DNA of 36,544 bases from Acidobacteriota bacterium (GCA_024641545.1 JAHECW010000035.1:1-36544); one strand, 5' to 3'. Positions 9,518 through 16,968 are shown, counted from the stretch's first letter. Program-made: numbers and translations. Notes: generated by a model not told the origin, from the sequence alone.

Positions 9518-9540
9518 GCAATTCGCCCGCGGCGAATTGC
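9518..9540. repeat. 23-bp palindrome between rluB-like gene and lysS promoter
   Basis: GCAATTCGCC and GGCGAATTGC are perfect 10-base inverted arms around a 3-base centre. The element lies 26 bases beyond the stop of the rluB-like gene and just upstream of the lysS -10 box, covering the -35 position. It has no T-run after it on the minus strand, so a classical intrinsic terminator is unlikely. It may be an operator for lysS or a short transcription-pausing hairpin. Confidence 0.7.
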
Positions 9541-9565
9541 TAAGGAATTGTTTTTCAGTAGGTTA

Positions 9566-10405
9566 TCAGCGTTTTCGAGTTCGCCTCTCGGCGGACCGCC
9601 CGGCGCGCGATGGAGTTTTCCTCGGCGCGGCCGGCGTTTTCTTCCGAACTCGCTTCGGCGGCGCGGGCTTCGGCTTCTGCCCCGCGGCCCGTCTCAGCGC
9701 CTTGACCTCGTCATCGGTGAGCATCCGAAAATCGCCGGACCGCAGAGAGCTGTCCCTCAGCGGACCGATGGCCGAGCGGCGGAGCCGCTGGACGAGGTGC
9801 CCGGCGCGAAAGAAGAGCTGCCGCACCTCGTGGGTTCGTCCCTCCGTCACTTCGACCCGCCACCAGGTCGACGTGCCGCCCTTGCTCTTTCGGACACGCT
9901 CGGCCGACAGCGGTCTGACGTGGTGGCCGTCGATGACCGTCCCGGCGCGAAGCAGACGGTCTTGAGTCTCGTCGAGATCGCCCCGAATCTTGACCATGTA
10001 CTCGCGCACGACGCCGAAGCGCGGGTGGGTCACTTTGGCGGCCAGATCACCGTCGTTGGTCAGCAGCAGCAGGCCCTCGGAGTGGTAGTCGAGCCGGCCG
10101 ACCGGGAAGACCCGCTCCTTGACGATGGGCCGGACGAGGTCGATGACCGTTTTCCGCTCTTCGGGGTCGTCGCAGGTCGTCATCACGGCGCGGGGTTTGT
10201 ACAGGAGCACGTAGCGGTCGGGCTCCGCGACCTTGAGCCGTTTGCCGTCGACCTTGATGTGATCGGTGGCGACATCCGCCTTGTCGCCGACCGCCGCCGG
10301 CTGGCCGTTGACCGTGACCCTGCCCTCGGCCACCATTCGATCGGCGTCGCGTCGGGAGCACAGTCCCGAGCGCGCGATCAGCTTCTGAATTCGTTCCTTG
10401 GCCAT
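9566..10405 (-). CDS. rluB: RluB/RsuA-family rRNA pseudouridine synthase
   Basis: Enzymes of this family isomerise a specific uridine in ribosomal RNA to pseudouridine. The 279-residue product has an N-terminal S4 RNA-binding domain (ERIQKLIARSGLCSRRDADRMVAEGRVTVNGQ, about 3-35) and the catalytic motif PVGRLDYHSEGLLLLTNDGDLA with the active-site Asp, plus GRTHEVRQLFFRAGHLVQRL. A basic tail rich in K/R/P follows (about 245-279). Two adjacent ATG codons exist; the second (10405) is chosen because GGAGG is then 4 bases away. RluB versus the closely related RluE/RluF/RsuA cannot be settled by eye; length and S4 domain favour RluB. Downstream (minus strand) is lysS, separated by a palindrome and a promoter. 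Confidence 0.88.
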   Translation of the reverse strand: MAKERIQKLIARSGLCSRRDADRMVAEGRVTVNGQPAAVGDKADVATDHIKVDGKRLKVAEPDRYVLLYKPRAVMTTCDDPEERKTVIDLVRPIVKERVFPVGRLDYHSEGLLLLTNDGDLAAKVTHPRFGVVREYMVKIRGDLDETQDRLLRAGTVIDGHHVRPLSAERVRKSKGGTSTWWRVEVTEGRTHEVRQLFFRAGHLVQRLRRSAIGPLRDSSLRSGDFRMLTDDEVKALRRAAGQKPKPAPPKRVRKKTPAAPRKTPSRAGRSAERRTRKR

Positions 10406-10675
10406 CATTCCTCCGGTGCTGCAGAGCAGCTGGATGTTCCGCCTCTCGGCGGGGATGGAGACTCTATCACAGGACGGCGGATTCCGGCGGCAGGGACAGC
10501 GTCCGCGGCAGCGACAGGGGCAGCGGCAGCGTCCGGATCAACGCTCCGAGCACGCGCAAGACCAAGCCCCCCCGGGATGTGCCGGGAGGTCGGGGCTCCC
10601 GGAAGCCCTGACCGGCGTCGGGGCAGGGCATCGCCGACCGCAGTCGAACAGCTGCTGAGAAGTACGGGTTAAGGG

Positions 10676-10745
10676 CGTCCTGCGGGCGAGACGCCCGCAC
10701 CACAATGGGCGACGCTGGGACGCCTGAGGCGGCCCAGAAGGCCGG
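10676..10745 (+). repeat. Dispersed hairpin repeat, copy 1 (GCGGGCG-aga-CGCCCGC type)
   Basis: The hairpin GCGGGCG-AGA-CGCCCGC (10682-10698) is followed by ACCACAATGGGCG and ends in GGCCCAGAAGGCCGGA. The same order occurs at 16969-17015, and the AAGGCGGCCCAGAAGGCCGGA-like end is also found in both elements flanking cstA. This is therefore a multi-copy intergenic element, not a gene-specific site. Confidence 0.75.
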
Positions 10746-10923
10746 ATCTCCGGGAGGACGCCACCACGAAGTCTGACCACCCGGAAGCAACGCCTCAACC
10801 ACTCTCAATCGCGATGGCTTTGTCCGCCTTCGCGATGGATGCGATGCCTCGCGGCCCCTTCGCTCTCGCTGCTCATCGAGAGCATCCGTCCGCACCGGTA
10901 CCGCGCCGATCAACGAGTTAGTG

Positions 10924-10929
10924 GATAAT
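10924..10929 (+). promoter_or_regulatory. -10 box close to the CCA-transferase start
   Basis: GATAAT lies 10 bases before the ATG at 10940, predicting a leader of only about 3-4 bases. No Shine-Dalgarno sequence is visible between the box and the ATG. This fits a leaderless or near-leaderless message, like other single genes in the window. Confidence 0.4.
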
Positions 10930-10939
10930 CAGAACCACG

Positions 10940-12184
10940 ATGCAAACGCGAAACCCGACGATGCTCCGTGACGACCCTCTCCTCCGGCAGGTGTGGCAGC
11001 AGCTCGGCAGCCCCTCGGGCTGCTGCGTGACCGGCGGCTATGTCCGCGATCGGCTCCTCGGCCGGCCGAGCAGCGACCTCGATCTCACCATCGGCGGCGA
11101 CGTCGACGAGGCGAAGCGCCAGGCCAAGCAACTTGCGTTGGCCCTCTCATTCCGCGCTCACCTCATCGGCACCGCACCGCACCAGGTCTGGCGTATCGAG
11201 ACTCCAGCCCTCAAGGTCGAGCTCTGGCCCCTCGGCGGGCTGAGCCGTGAAGAAGACATCCGGCGGCGAGATTTCAGCTGCAACGCCCTGAGCTGGGAGC
11301 TTCCCGACGGCCCGCTCGTCGACCTCGTCGGCGGGTTCGACGATCTTCATCACCGCCGGTTGCGGGCCATCTCGCGGGCCAACCTGGAGGACGACCCGGT
11401 CCGGCTCCTCCGCGCGCCCCGATTCCTCGCCCAGCTCCCCGACTTCGCCCTCGATGATCGGACCCGATCGTGGATAGAAGAGCTCGCCCCATCGCTCGCC
11501 CGCGCCCCCCGCGAACGGGTCGGCCGGGAGCTGCTGACTCTCCTCCGCGGGCCGAGGGCCTCGCGCGGCCTCGCCGAGTGCCTGGAGCTCGGGTTGTTCG
11601 TTCATGCCGCACCTGATTCGTGCAGCGTCGATTCGAGGTGGCTGCGAACACACCTCGAAACCGCGGACACCCTCGGCAACCGCGGGCCCGCGGGCGTCCC
11701 GGCCGCACGTTCCAGGTCCGGCACCGGCGGTGATTCCGCCCGTCTCGCGTTTCTCTTCCGTGGCTGGGGCATCCCCGGCGATGGGGTCATCGCGCCCTAC
11801 GCCTGGCCGAAAACCATCCGCGAGAACGCCCTCCGCGCCGCTTCGCTGCTCGACGAGGCGCGGGCGGCCGTGGACGGCCCGCCGGCCGATCGCCGCGAGC
11901 TCGCGTGGCGGGCCGGGTCGGCCTTCCCCCCCCTGATCGCCCTCGCCGCCGCGGTCGAACCTCAGCACTCCGGCTGGCGGCGGTGGCGCCGCCAGTGGTC
12001 ACGGGACCCGGCTGCGCTCGAGCAGCCGCAGGCCCTCCTCACCGGCACCGAGGTCGCCGAGTTCATCGGTGTCGAGCCCGGCCCCGGCCTCGGCGGAATC
12101 GTTCGCGGGCTGCTCCGAGCCCAGATCCGCGGCGAGGTCCGGACCCGCGGTGGCGCCGTGAAGTGGCTCGGCGATCTCCCCTGA
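10940..12184 (+). CDS. CCA-adding enzyme / poly(A) polymerase family nucleotidyltransferase
   Basis: Class II nucleotidyltransferases of this type add CCA to tRNA 3' ends or tail RNAs. The 414-residue product has the nucleotide-binding GGYVRDRLLG (residues 32-41), the metal-binding DLDL (46-49), the template motif RRDFSCNAL, and the helix DDPVRLLRAPRFLAQL with the invariant Arg pair. The C-terminal half is weakly conserved and unusually R/A/P-rich, with no HD domain visible. Tail end PLLTGTEVAEFIGVEPGPGLGGIVRGLL-like helix (split here as LLTGTEVAEF and GPGLGGIVRGLL) is typical of bacterial CCA enzymes. The start at 10940 has no Shine-Dalgarno; an in-frame ATG at 10961 is an alternative. Whether it is CCA-adding, A-adding or PcnB cannot be told from sequence alone. 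Confidence 0.85.
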   Translation: MQTRNPTMLRDDPLLRQVWQQLGSPSGCCVTGGYVRDRLLGRPSSDLDLTIGGDVDEAKRQAKQLALALSFRAHLIGTAPHQVWRIETPALKVELWPLGGLSREEDIRRRDFSCNALSWELPDGPLVDLVGGFDDLHHRRLRAISRANLEDDPVRLLRAPRFLAQLPDFALDDRTRSWIEELAPSLARAPRERVGRELLTLLRGPRASRGLAECLELGLFVHAAPDSCSVDSRWLRTHLETADTLGNRGPAGVPAARSRSGTGGDSARLAFLFRGWGIPGDGVIAPYAWPKTIRENALRAASLLDEARAAVDGPPADRRELAWRAGSAFPPLIALAAAVEPQHSGWRRWRRQWSRDPAALEQPQALLTGTEVAEFIGVEPGPGLGGIVRGLLRAQIRGEVRTRGGAVKWLGDLP

Positions 12185-12243
12185 GGTTCGTTTTCGAGAT
12201 CGATGCCGGCGGCGGTGGTCGCTTTCTCGAGGGCTTCCCGTCC

Positions 12244-12598
12244 GTCCCTCGGGAGCGGGAGCGGACCCTGCCGCTGCCGCTGTCCCTGCCGCTGCCGCGG
12301 TCGCTGTCCCTGCCGCTGCCGCTGCTTTCCGGGAGTCCGGCCTTCTGGGCCGCCTTCGGCGCCCCAGCGTCGCCCGATCAGCGTGGTCATGTGTGGGTTG
12401 ACGGAAGGACGGTGACCACGCTGATCGCGCGAGCGGCGGCCTCATGTCGACGTGGGCGGATACACCGGATCGCTGTCGCCGTGGGTTGTCCGGCGTCGGC
12501 ATTGTGCGGAACCAAAGACGCTTCCGGAGCGTTCTCGCAGCACAATGCCGCGCCCGGCACGCCCCGGTGTGCGGTGGTATTCGGCTTCCCGGGGGGGG
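12244..12598 (-). repeat. Composite two-hairpin element, left copy
   Basis: Read on the minus strand the element contains, in order: CCCCGGGAAG-like end, GGCACGCC-type box, hairpin 2 (arms 12540-12550 and 12497-12507, 11 perfect base pairs, GCACAATGCCG/CGGCATTGTGC), a conserved spacer with GTCGACATGAGGCCGCCGCT, hairpin 1 (arms 12413-12426 and 12376-12389, 14 perfect base pairs, GATCAGCGTGGTCA), a CGCCGAAGGCGGCCCAGAAG box, then the short tandem repeat. The same order recurs in opposite orientation at 14518-14850. No transposase or coding capacity is visible. Confidence 0.8.
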
Positions 12599-12648
12599 TC
12601 CGGCCGCGGACGCGGACACGGTTCACCGACCGCGACTGTCGGCCTGCG

Positions 12649-12673
12649 AGTCACAAGTCACAAGTCACAAGTC
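12649..12673 (+). repeat. Heptamer tandem repeat AGTCACA x3.6
   Basis: Three full copies and one partial copy of AGTCACA follow each other without a break, about 70 bases before the cstA start. It could be an array of binding sites or simply an unstable microsatellite. Confidence 0.7.
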
Positions 12674-12710
12674 GGTTCTGGAACGGCCACGGAATCGGCA
12701 GTGTCCGAGC

Positions 12711-12716
12711 TATCAT
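12711..12716 (+). promoter_or_regulatory. Possible cstA -10 box
   Basis: TATCAT matches four to five positions of a -10 box and would give a leader of about 20 bases carrying GGGGGTG before the ATG at 12742. There is no clear -35 box, so this is a weak call. Confidence 0.3.
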
Positions 12717-12741
12717 CTGACGACCGAAAAACGGGGGTGCC

Positions 12742-14451
12742 ATGTCGCCTGTCCTCGCCACCATCGTCTGTTTCGCCGTCTACTTCATCGGTTACGTCTT
12801 CTACTCGCGCTTCCTCGCGACCAAGATCTTTGCGCTGCGCGCCGACCACTCGACTCCGGCGCACTCCATGGAGGACGGGATCGACTATGTCCCGACCCAC
12901 AAGATGGTGCTCTTCGGCCACCACTACGCCTCGATCACCGGGTTGTCGCCCATGCTCGGGCCCGCCATCGCGGTGATCTGGGGTTGGCTCCCGGCGATGA
13001 TCTGGGTCGTCGGCGGCGCCATCCTGGTCGGCTGCGTCCACGACTTCGGCGCGCTGGTGGTCTCGACCCGGGCCAAGGGCATGTCCATCGGCGCCATCGC
13101 CGAGAGCCTCATGGGCAAACGGGCCAAATCGTTGATGCACGCCATCATCTTCTTCGCCGTCGCGCTCGCCATGGGCGTCTTCGCCTACGTCGTCGCGCTG
13201 CTGTTCTCGGCCGGTTCGACGCCCGAGACGACCTACTACCCCGAGTCGGTGGTCCCATCGGCCGTCATCCTGGTGCTCGCCATGGCCATCGGCTGGCTGG
13301 TGCGCAAGAAGGGATGGAATCTCTGGAAGCTCATCGCCGTCGCCTTCTTCATCACCCTGGCGGTGGTCATCGCCTCGCCGATGATGCCGGTGAAGTGGGC
13401 CTCGGTGGCCGGTTGGACGTGGATTCTCCTCGCCTACGCGTGGTTGGCGTCGGTGCTGCCGGTGTGGTCGCTGCTCCAACCGCGGGACTTCCTCAACTCG
13501 CTGCTGCTCTACCTCGGCCTCGGTCTGACCTATGTCGGGTTCTTCGTCCTGCGGCCGGAGTTCGCCTCGCCGCTCATCGACACCCACCCCGAGGGGGCGC
13601 CACCGATCTATCCATTTGTCTTCATCGTCATCGCCTGCGGCGCGGCGTCGGGCTTCCACTCGCTGGTCTCGTCCGGCACCACCGCCAAACAGCTCGACCG
13701 CGAAACCGACGCGAGGGTCATCGGCTACGGCGCCATGGTCGGCGAATCGCTGCTCGGGCTCGCCTCGGTGCTCGCCTGCACCGCCGGTTTCGTTTCGGTG
13801 GGGGCGTGGAAGACCCACTATCACGACTGGGGCTCGATCCAGGGCCTCGGCAGCTCGATGAGCGCCTTCATCGAGGGTTGCACGCGTTTTGTCGCCGCCC
13901 TCGGAATCCCCGAGGCCACCGCCCGCACCCTGATTGCGGTGGTGGTGGTGAGCTTCGCCCTCACGACCCTCGATTCGGCCACCCGCCTGCTCCGCTACAA
14001 CATCGAGGAGATCGGTTCAACGCTGCGGATCCGAGCGCTCGGCAACCGCTATCTGACCTCGAGCCTGGCGGTGGGCGCGATCTCGTTCTTCGCCTTCTAC
14101 AAGATCGAGGGCAAGTCTGCCGGGCTCGCCCTCTGGCAGCTCTTCGGCTCGACCAACCAGCTGCTGGCCGGGCTCGCGCTGCTCGTCGTCTCGCTCTACC
14201 TCATCCAGCGCCGCCGCTTCGCCCTGCCCTACCTGCTGCCCATGCTCTTCATGATGGTCACCACCGTCATCGCCATGACCACCAAGCTGCGCAGCTACGC
14301 CGCCGATGGCAACACGACGCTGCTCGTGGTCGGGGGGATCATCTCGGGCATCGCGGTCTGGCTGGTGATCGAGGCGGTGCTGGCGCTCTGGCGTTACGCT
14401 CGGTCCGCGCCGGTCGAGGACCTCGACGTGGAGATGCCTGAAGCGGGGTGA
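12742..14451 (+). CDS. cstA: CstA-family carbon starvation protein (peptide/pyruvate transporter)
   Basis: CstA/BtsT proteins are inner-membrane transporters linked to peptide or pyruvate uptake under carbon limitation. The 569-residue product is almost wholly hydrophobic, with about 14-16 membrane segments. Family hallmarks are the N-terminal DGIDYVPTHKMVLFGHHYASI and GPAIAVIWGWLPAMIWVVGG, HDFGALVVSTRAKGMSIG, a central GFHSLVSSGTTAKQL, and FALTTLDSATRLLRYNIEEI (motifs shown in parts). E. coli CstA is about 700 residues; this is the shorter variety common in other phyla. It stands alone: repeats fill both flanks, in opposite orientation, and no btsSR-like regulator is near. A GGGGGTG stretch precedes the ATG. 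Confidence 0.93.
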   Translation: MSPVLATIVCFAVYFIGYVFYSRFLATKIFALRADHSTPAHSMEDGIDYVPTHKMVLFGHHYASITGLSPMLGPAIAVIWGWLPAMIWVVGGAILVGCVHDFGALVVSTRAKGMSIGAIAESLMGKRAKSLMHAIIFFAVALAMGVFAYVVALLFSAGSTPETTYYPESVVPSAVILVLAMAIGWLVRKKGWNLWKLIAVAFFITLAVVIASPMMPVKWASVAGWTWILLAYAWLASVLPVWSLLQPRDFLNSLLLYLGLGLTYVGFFVLRPEFASPLIDTHPEGAPPIYPFVFIVIACGAASGFHSLVSSGTTAKQLDRETDARVIGYGAMVGESLLGLASVLACTAGFVSVGAWKTHYHDWGSIQGLGSSMSAFIEGCTRFVAALGIPEATARTLIAVVVVSFALTTLDSATRLLRYNIEEIGSTLRIRALGNRYLTSSLAVGAISFFAFYKIEGKSAGLALWQLFGSTNQLLAGLALLVVSLYLIQRRRFALPYLLPMLFMMVTTVIAMTTKLRSYAADGNTTLLVVGGIISGIAVWLVIEAVLALWRYARSAPVEDLDVEMPEAG

Positions 14452-15040
14452 CCGCAACCGTGGCCGCACCCTTGACCGCGACCGTGACCGTAGCCGTGGC
14501 GGTGGCCGCAACCAGAGCCCCGGGAAGACAAAGACAACCCCCCACCGGGGCGTGCCGGGTACGGAATGTGCCGCGACATCATCCCGGCAGCCCAGGACGT
14601 ACCGCACATTCCGCTACCGGGCAACCCACGGCGAAGGCGACCCGGTGCATCTCCTCGCGTCGACATGAGGCCGCCGCTCGCATGATCAGCGTGGTCGCAA
14701 ACCCTTCAATCCTTTGCCAAGCGACCGCGCTGATCGTGCGGCGCCGGGTCGCCGAAGGCGGACCAGAAGGCCGGAGACGATAGACGTGCCGGGGCAGCGG
14801 CAGCGGCCGGGGCAGCGGCCGGGACAGCGGCAACGGACAGTGCCTGCCGGTGCTCGCAGGCTAGCCCGAAGTATTCATGAGGTTTCGTCGCGAGGTCGGC
14901 GAGGCGCCGATGCCAATCGAGTTTTCTCATCAAGGGGCGCGGAGGCGTACTCGACAGTACGTTGAGCACCCCTTGATGAGAAAACTCGATTGGCGCGGAT
15001 GCATCGTCGGCCGCAGCAGATAGCTCATGAATGCTTCGGG
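14452..15040. other. Gene-free stretch between cstA and the dipeptidase gene, almost all repeat
   Basis: These 589 bases contain a degenerate ACCGTGGCCGCA-type repeat (14455-14515), the right copy of the composite two-hairpin element (14518-14785), a GGCAGCGGCC-type repeat (about 14788-14845) and a 184-bp nested palindrome (14861-15044). No gene is supported. Confidence 0.7.
14518..14850 (+). repeat. Composite two-hairpin element, right copy
   Basis: Same modular order as the left copy, now on the plus strand. Hairpin 2 has arms CGGAATGTGC (14562-14571) and GCACATTCCG (14604-14613). Compared with the left copy both arms have changed together, so pairing is kept. The spacer GTCGACATGAGGCCGCCGCT is identical. 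Hairpin 1 has arms 14684-14698 and 14721-14735 (15 positions, one G-T mismatch). The end box CGCCGAAGGCGGACCAGAAG is followed by the GGCAGC-type tandem repeat. Loops differ between copies while stems are kept. Confidence 0.8.
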
Positions 15041-15044
15041 CTAG
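14861..15044. repeat. 184-bp nested palindromic element
   Basis: Both ends carry CTAGCCCGAAGyATTCATGAG as 21-base inverted arms with one mismatch (14861-14881 and 15024-15044). Inside are perfect 25-base arms (14913-14937 and 14969-14993, beginning CCAATCGAGTTTTCTCATCA), and at the centre a 6-bp stem CGTACT-cgac-AGTACG. The right end supplies the TAG stop codon of the dipeptidase gene. The design resembles a REP/MITE-like mobile palindrome; no transposase is near. Confidence 0.85.
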
Positions 15045-16351
15045 TTTCCCGACGCCTCCTCGTGCTCGCCGTAGCCGTCGTCGTCGATACGGACCTCGAA
15101 CGGTCCCTCGGTCTTCTGGAGCTCGGCCGCGACCGCCTCGGCCTCGCGCATGACCCGGAGGATGTTGAGTCCTGCGACCTTGGCGATGTCCTCGCGGCTC
15201 CAGCCGCGGCGCATGAGCTCGACGAGGAGCGCCGGGTACCCGGACACGTCCTCCATGCCGGCGGGCAGCGCGCTGATCCCGTCGTAGTCGGAGCCGATGC
15301 CGACGTGGTCGACGCCGGCGACCTTGCGGACGTGGTCGAAGTGATCGGCGAGCTTGGCGAGGGGCACGGTCCACAACGGATTGGCCTCGAGCCAGGCCTT
15401 CATCCCGTCCTCGACCGCCTGCGGATCGCCGGGGTTCAGCGTCTCGAGCCGGGTCTCCTCGGCCTTGTAGGCGGCGTGCCGTTCGGTGATCTTCTGGTCG
15501 ACGAAGTACGACCCGAAGTTGATCATGACCACGCCGCCCTTTTCGGCAATCCTCTCGAGCACGTCATCCGGCACGTTGCGCGGGTGCGAGTTCAGGGCGA
15601 GGGCGCAGGAGTGGGAGAAGAAGACCGGCGCGCGGCTGACATCGAGCACGTCGCGCATCCCCGCGGCCGAGACGTGGGAGAGATCGACCAGCATTCCCAG
15701 TCGGTTCATCTCACGAACGACAACCTCGCCGAACGGGCTCAATCCATCGTGTTCGGGGGTATCGGTCGCGGCGTCGACCCAGTCGGTGTTGGCCCAGTGG
15801 GTCAGGGTCAAATAGCGCACACCCAGGGTATAGAACCGGCGCAGCACGGCGAGCGAATTGTCGATGCTGTGGCCGCCCTCCATCCCGATGAGCGAAGCGA
15901 TCCTTCCGCGACTGTGGATCTGCACGATGTCGTCGGCCGTGAGGGCGAGCTCGAGGTCTTCGGGGTAGGCCTCGGTCAACCGGTGCACCAGATCGATCTG
16001 TTCGATGACGGTGACGACGGCTTCGGCGTGATCGAGCTCGACAGGAACCCAGACGGACCAGAACTGACCGCCGACACCGCCGGCGCGGAGTCGGCGAATG
16101 TCGGTGTGCATCGGCTTTTCGAGAGCCTCGGTGTTCCGAAAGTCGAAGTCGGCGAGGTGATTCGACACCCGGTTGCGAATCGCCCAGGGCGCGTCGTTGT
16201 GGCCGTCGATGAGGGGGACCTCCCGGAGCACCTCGCGCACCGTGGCCTCGAGATCGGCGTCGGAGACGACGCCCTCATCCGCTGCCGTCGCAGCACCCGC
16301 AACCGCCGCCATGATCACCACAACCACCAGGGAGACCAGTCGTCGTTCCAT
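15041..16351 (-). CDS. Secreted membrane-dipeptidase-like peptidase, family M19
   Basis: M19 enzymes are zinc dipeptidases that hydrolyse dipeptides, including some with D-residues. The 436-residue product has a signal peptide (MERRLVSLVVVVIMAAVAG, cleavage near ATAADE), then the metal-binding DGHND (residues 49-53: His51, Asp53), the bridging Glu in IGMEGGHSI, His in LVDLSHVS and FFSHSCA, and the substrate loop VGIGSDYDGI. Length is normal for the family. GAGGAG precedes the ATG by about 6 bases. It follows holC by 9 bases and is probably cotranscribed. Its stop codon TAG is formed by the first bases of a long palindromic repeat, so the end of the gene may have been set by that insertion. 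A periplasmic or lipoprotein-free secreted location is inferred. Confidence 0.92.
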   Translation of the reverse strand: MERRLVSLVVVVIMAAVAGAATAADEGVVSDADLEATVREVLREVPLIDGHNDAPWAIRNRVSNHLADFDFRNTEALEKPMHTDIRRLRAGGVGGQFWSVWVPVELDHAEAVVTVIEQIDLVHRLTEAYPEDLELALTADDIVQIHSRGRIASLIGMEGGHSIDNSLAVLRRFYTLGVRYLTLTHWANTDWVDAATDTPEHDGLSPFGEVVVREMNRLGMLVDLSHVSAAGMRDVLDVSRAPVFFSHSCALALNSHPRNVPDDVLERIAEKGGVVMINFGSYFVDQKITERHAAYKAEETRLETLNPGDPQAVEDGMKAWLEANPLWTVPLAKLADHFDHVRKVAGVDHVGIGSDYDGISALPAGMEDVSGYPALLVELMRRGWSREDIAKVAGLNILRVMREAEAVAAELQKTEGPFEVRIDDDGYGEHEEASGN

Positions 16352-16360
16352 CGATGCTCC

Positions 16361-16765
16361 TCAACTCCCGTTTTCCGGGTCGCGCCATCGTTCCCACCAC
16401 TCGCGCCGTTCCCGGCCTTCGTCGCCGGGCGCAAGCAGGTCGTGGACCTCGTCGAAGCCGCGGGCCCAGCCCTCGGGCGGGAGATCGTCGCCGATCACCA
16501 GGACCGTCGCGGAATTGGGATTGCCCGGCTCGCCGACCAGGACCACCGGATCCTCGACATCGCCGAGGGAGGGTTGCCAGAGTGAGTGGGGCACGAAGCT
16601 CTGCTTGTCGAAAGTCCACAGCCAATCATCGAAGATCTGCCGTCGGCCCTCGTCGGCAACCCAGACCACCAACCGGCGGCCGTCGGCGGACAGGGACTCG
16701 ATGAGCCGGGCCAACTCGCCGGCTCTCTTGCCGGATTGCAGATCGTGGAGAACGAGGCGCGTCAT
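16361..16765 (-). CDS. holC: DNA polymerase III chi subunit-like protein HolC
   Basis: HolC (chi) links the clamp loader to single-strand binding protein at the replication fork. The 134-residue product matches the family pattern: N-terminal LVLHDLQSGKRAGELARLIE, VVWVADEGRRQIFDDWLWTF, DKQSFVPHSL, PVVLVGEPGNPN, and VLVIGDDLPPEGWARGFDEV, then a charged tail ending WWERWRD (pieces in order). Usual length is about 140. The ATG at 16765 is chosen because chi proteins begin directly at this strand; an in-frame GTG 18 bases upstream is possible. A TACACT box 9 bases before the ATG and no Shine-Dalgarno suggest a very short leader. No partner gene (psi, pepA, valS) lies nearby. Confidence 0.75.
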   Translation of the reverse strand: MTRLVLHDLQSGKRAGELARLIESLSADGRRLVVWVADEGRRQIFDDWLWTFDKQSFVPHSLWQPSLGDVEDPVVLVGEPGNPNSATVLVIGDDLPPEGWARGFDEVHDLLAPGDEGRERREWWERWRDPENGS

Positions 16766-16774
16766 CGGACGAGA

Positions 16775-16780
16775 AGTGTA
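16775..16780 (-). promoter_or_regulatory. -10 box close to holC start
   Basis: TACACT lies 9 bases before the holC ATG on the minus strand, predicting a leader of about 3 bases. Weak on its own; it gains weight from similar spacing at other genes in the window. Confidence 0.35.
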
Positions 16781-16968
16781 CACGAGGGCACCCCCGCCCG
16801 TGCCCGGTCCCGTTCCCGTCTCGGTTTCCGTTGCGGCTTCCGATTCCGATTCCGTGGCCCCGTCCGGGGCAGCGGCAGTGCCAAGGGCGGCCCGGCAAGA
16901 CCGGAAAGGCCGGCGGGGGCGCCGGCCCTCTCCGCGTCCGCACACGATGGTGCCAACCTCTACGACAT

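Larger units (their letters stand above)
10409..10939. other. Gene-free stretch with GC-rich repeats
   Basis: No convincing gene in these 531 bases between the divergent rluB-like and CCA-transferase genes. From about 10485 to 10535 it holds imperfect copies of a 6-base unit (GGCAGC/GACAGC/GTCCGG). A dispersed hairpin repeat lies at 10676-10745. A small stem-loop (GCTCTCG 10862-10868 with CGAGAGC 10877-10883) lies upstream of the next gene. Reading frames through this region are low-complexity and proline/arginine-rich, as expected for noncoding GC-rich DNA. Confidence 0.6.
12185..12741. other. Gene-free stretch upstream of cstA, mostly repeat
   Basis: No supported gene. It holds a GC-rich short tandem repeat (about 12250-12330), the left copy of a composite hairpin element (12331-12598, minus orientation), and the heptamer repeat AGTCACA (12649-12673). 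A possible -10 box TATCAT for cstA lies at 12711-12716. Confidence 0.65.

Noticed and set aside
12742-14451. cstA as cargo of an insertion sequence
   Set aside because: The flanking inverted copies lack any transposase and no target duplication is visible. Kept as a repeat finding only.
12387-14783. Shared peptide-like frame (RRHEAAAR) in both cstA-flanking repeats as a conserved small protein
   Set aside because: The frame runs through hairpin arms and differs at all codon positions between copies; there is no start or ribosome site. The similarity is explained by the DNA repeat.
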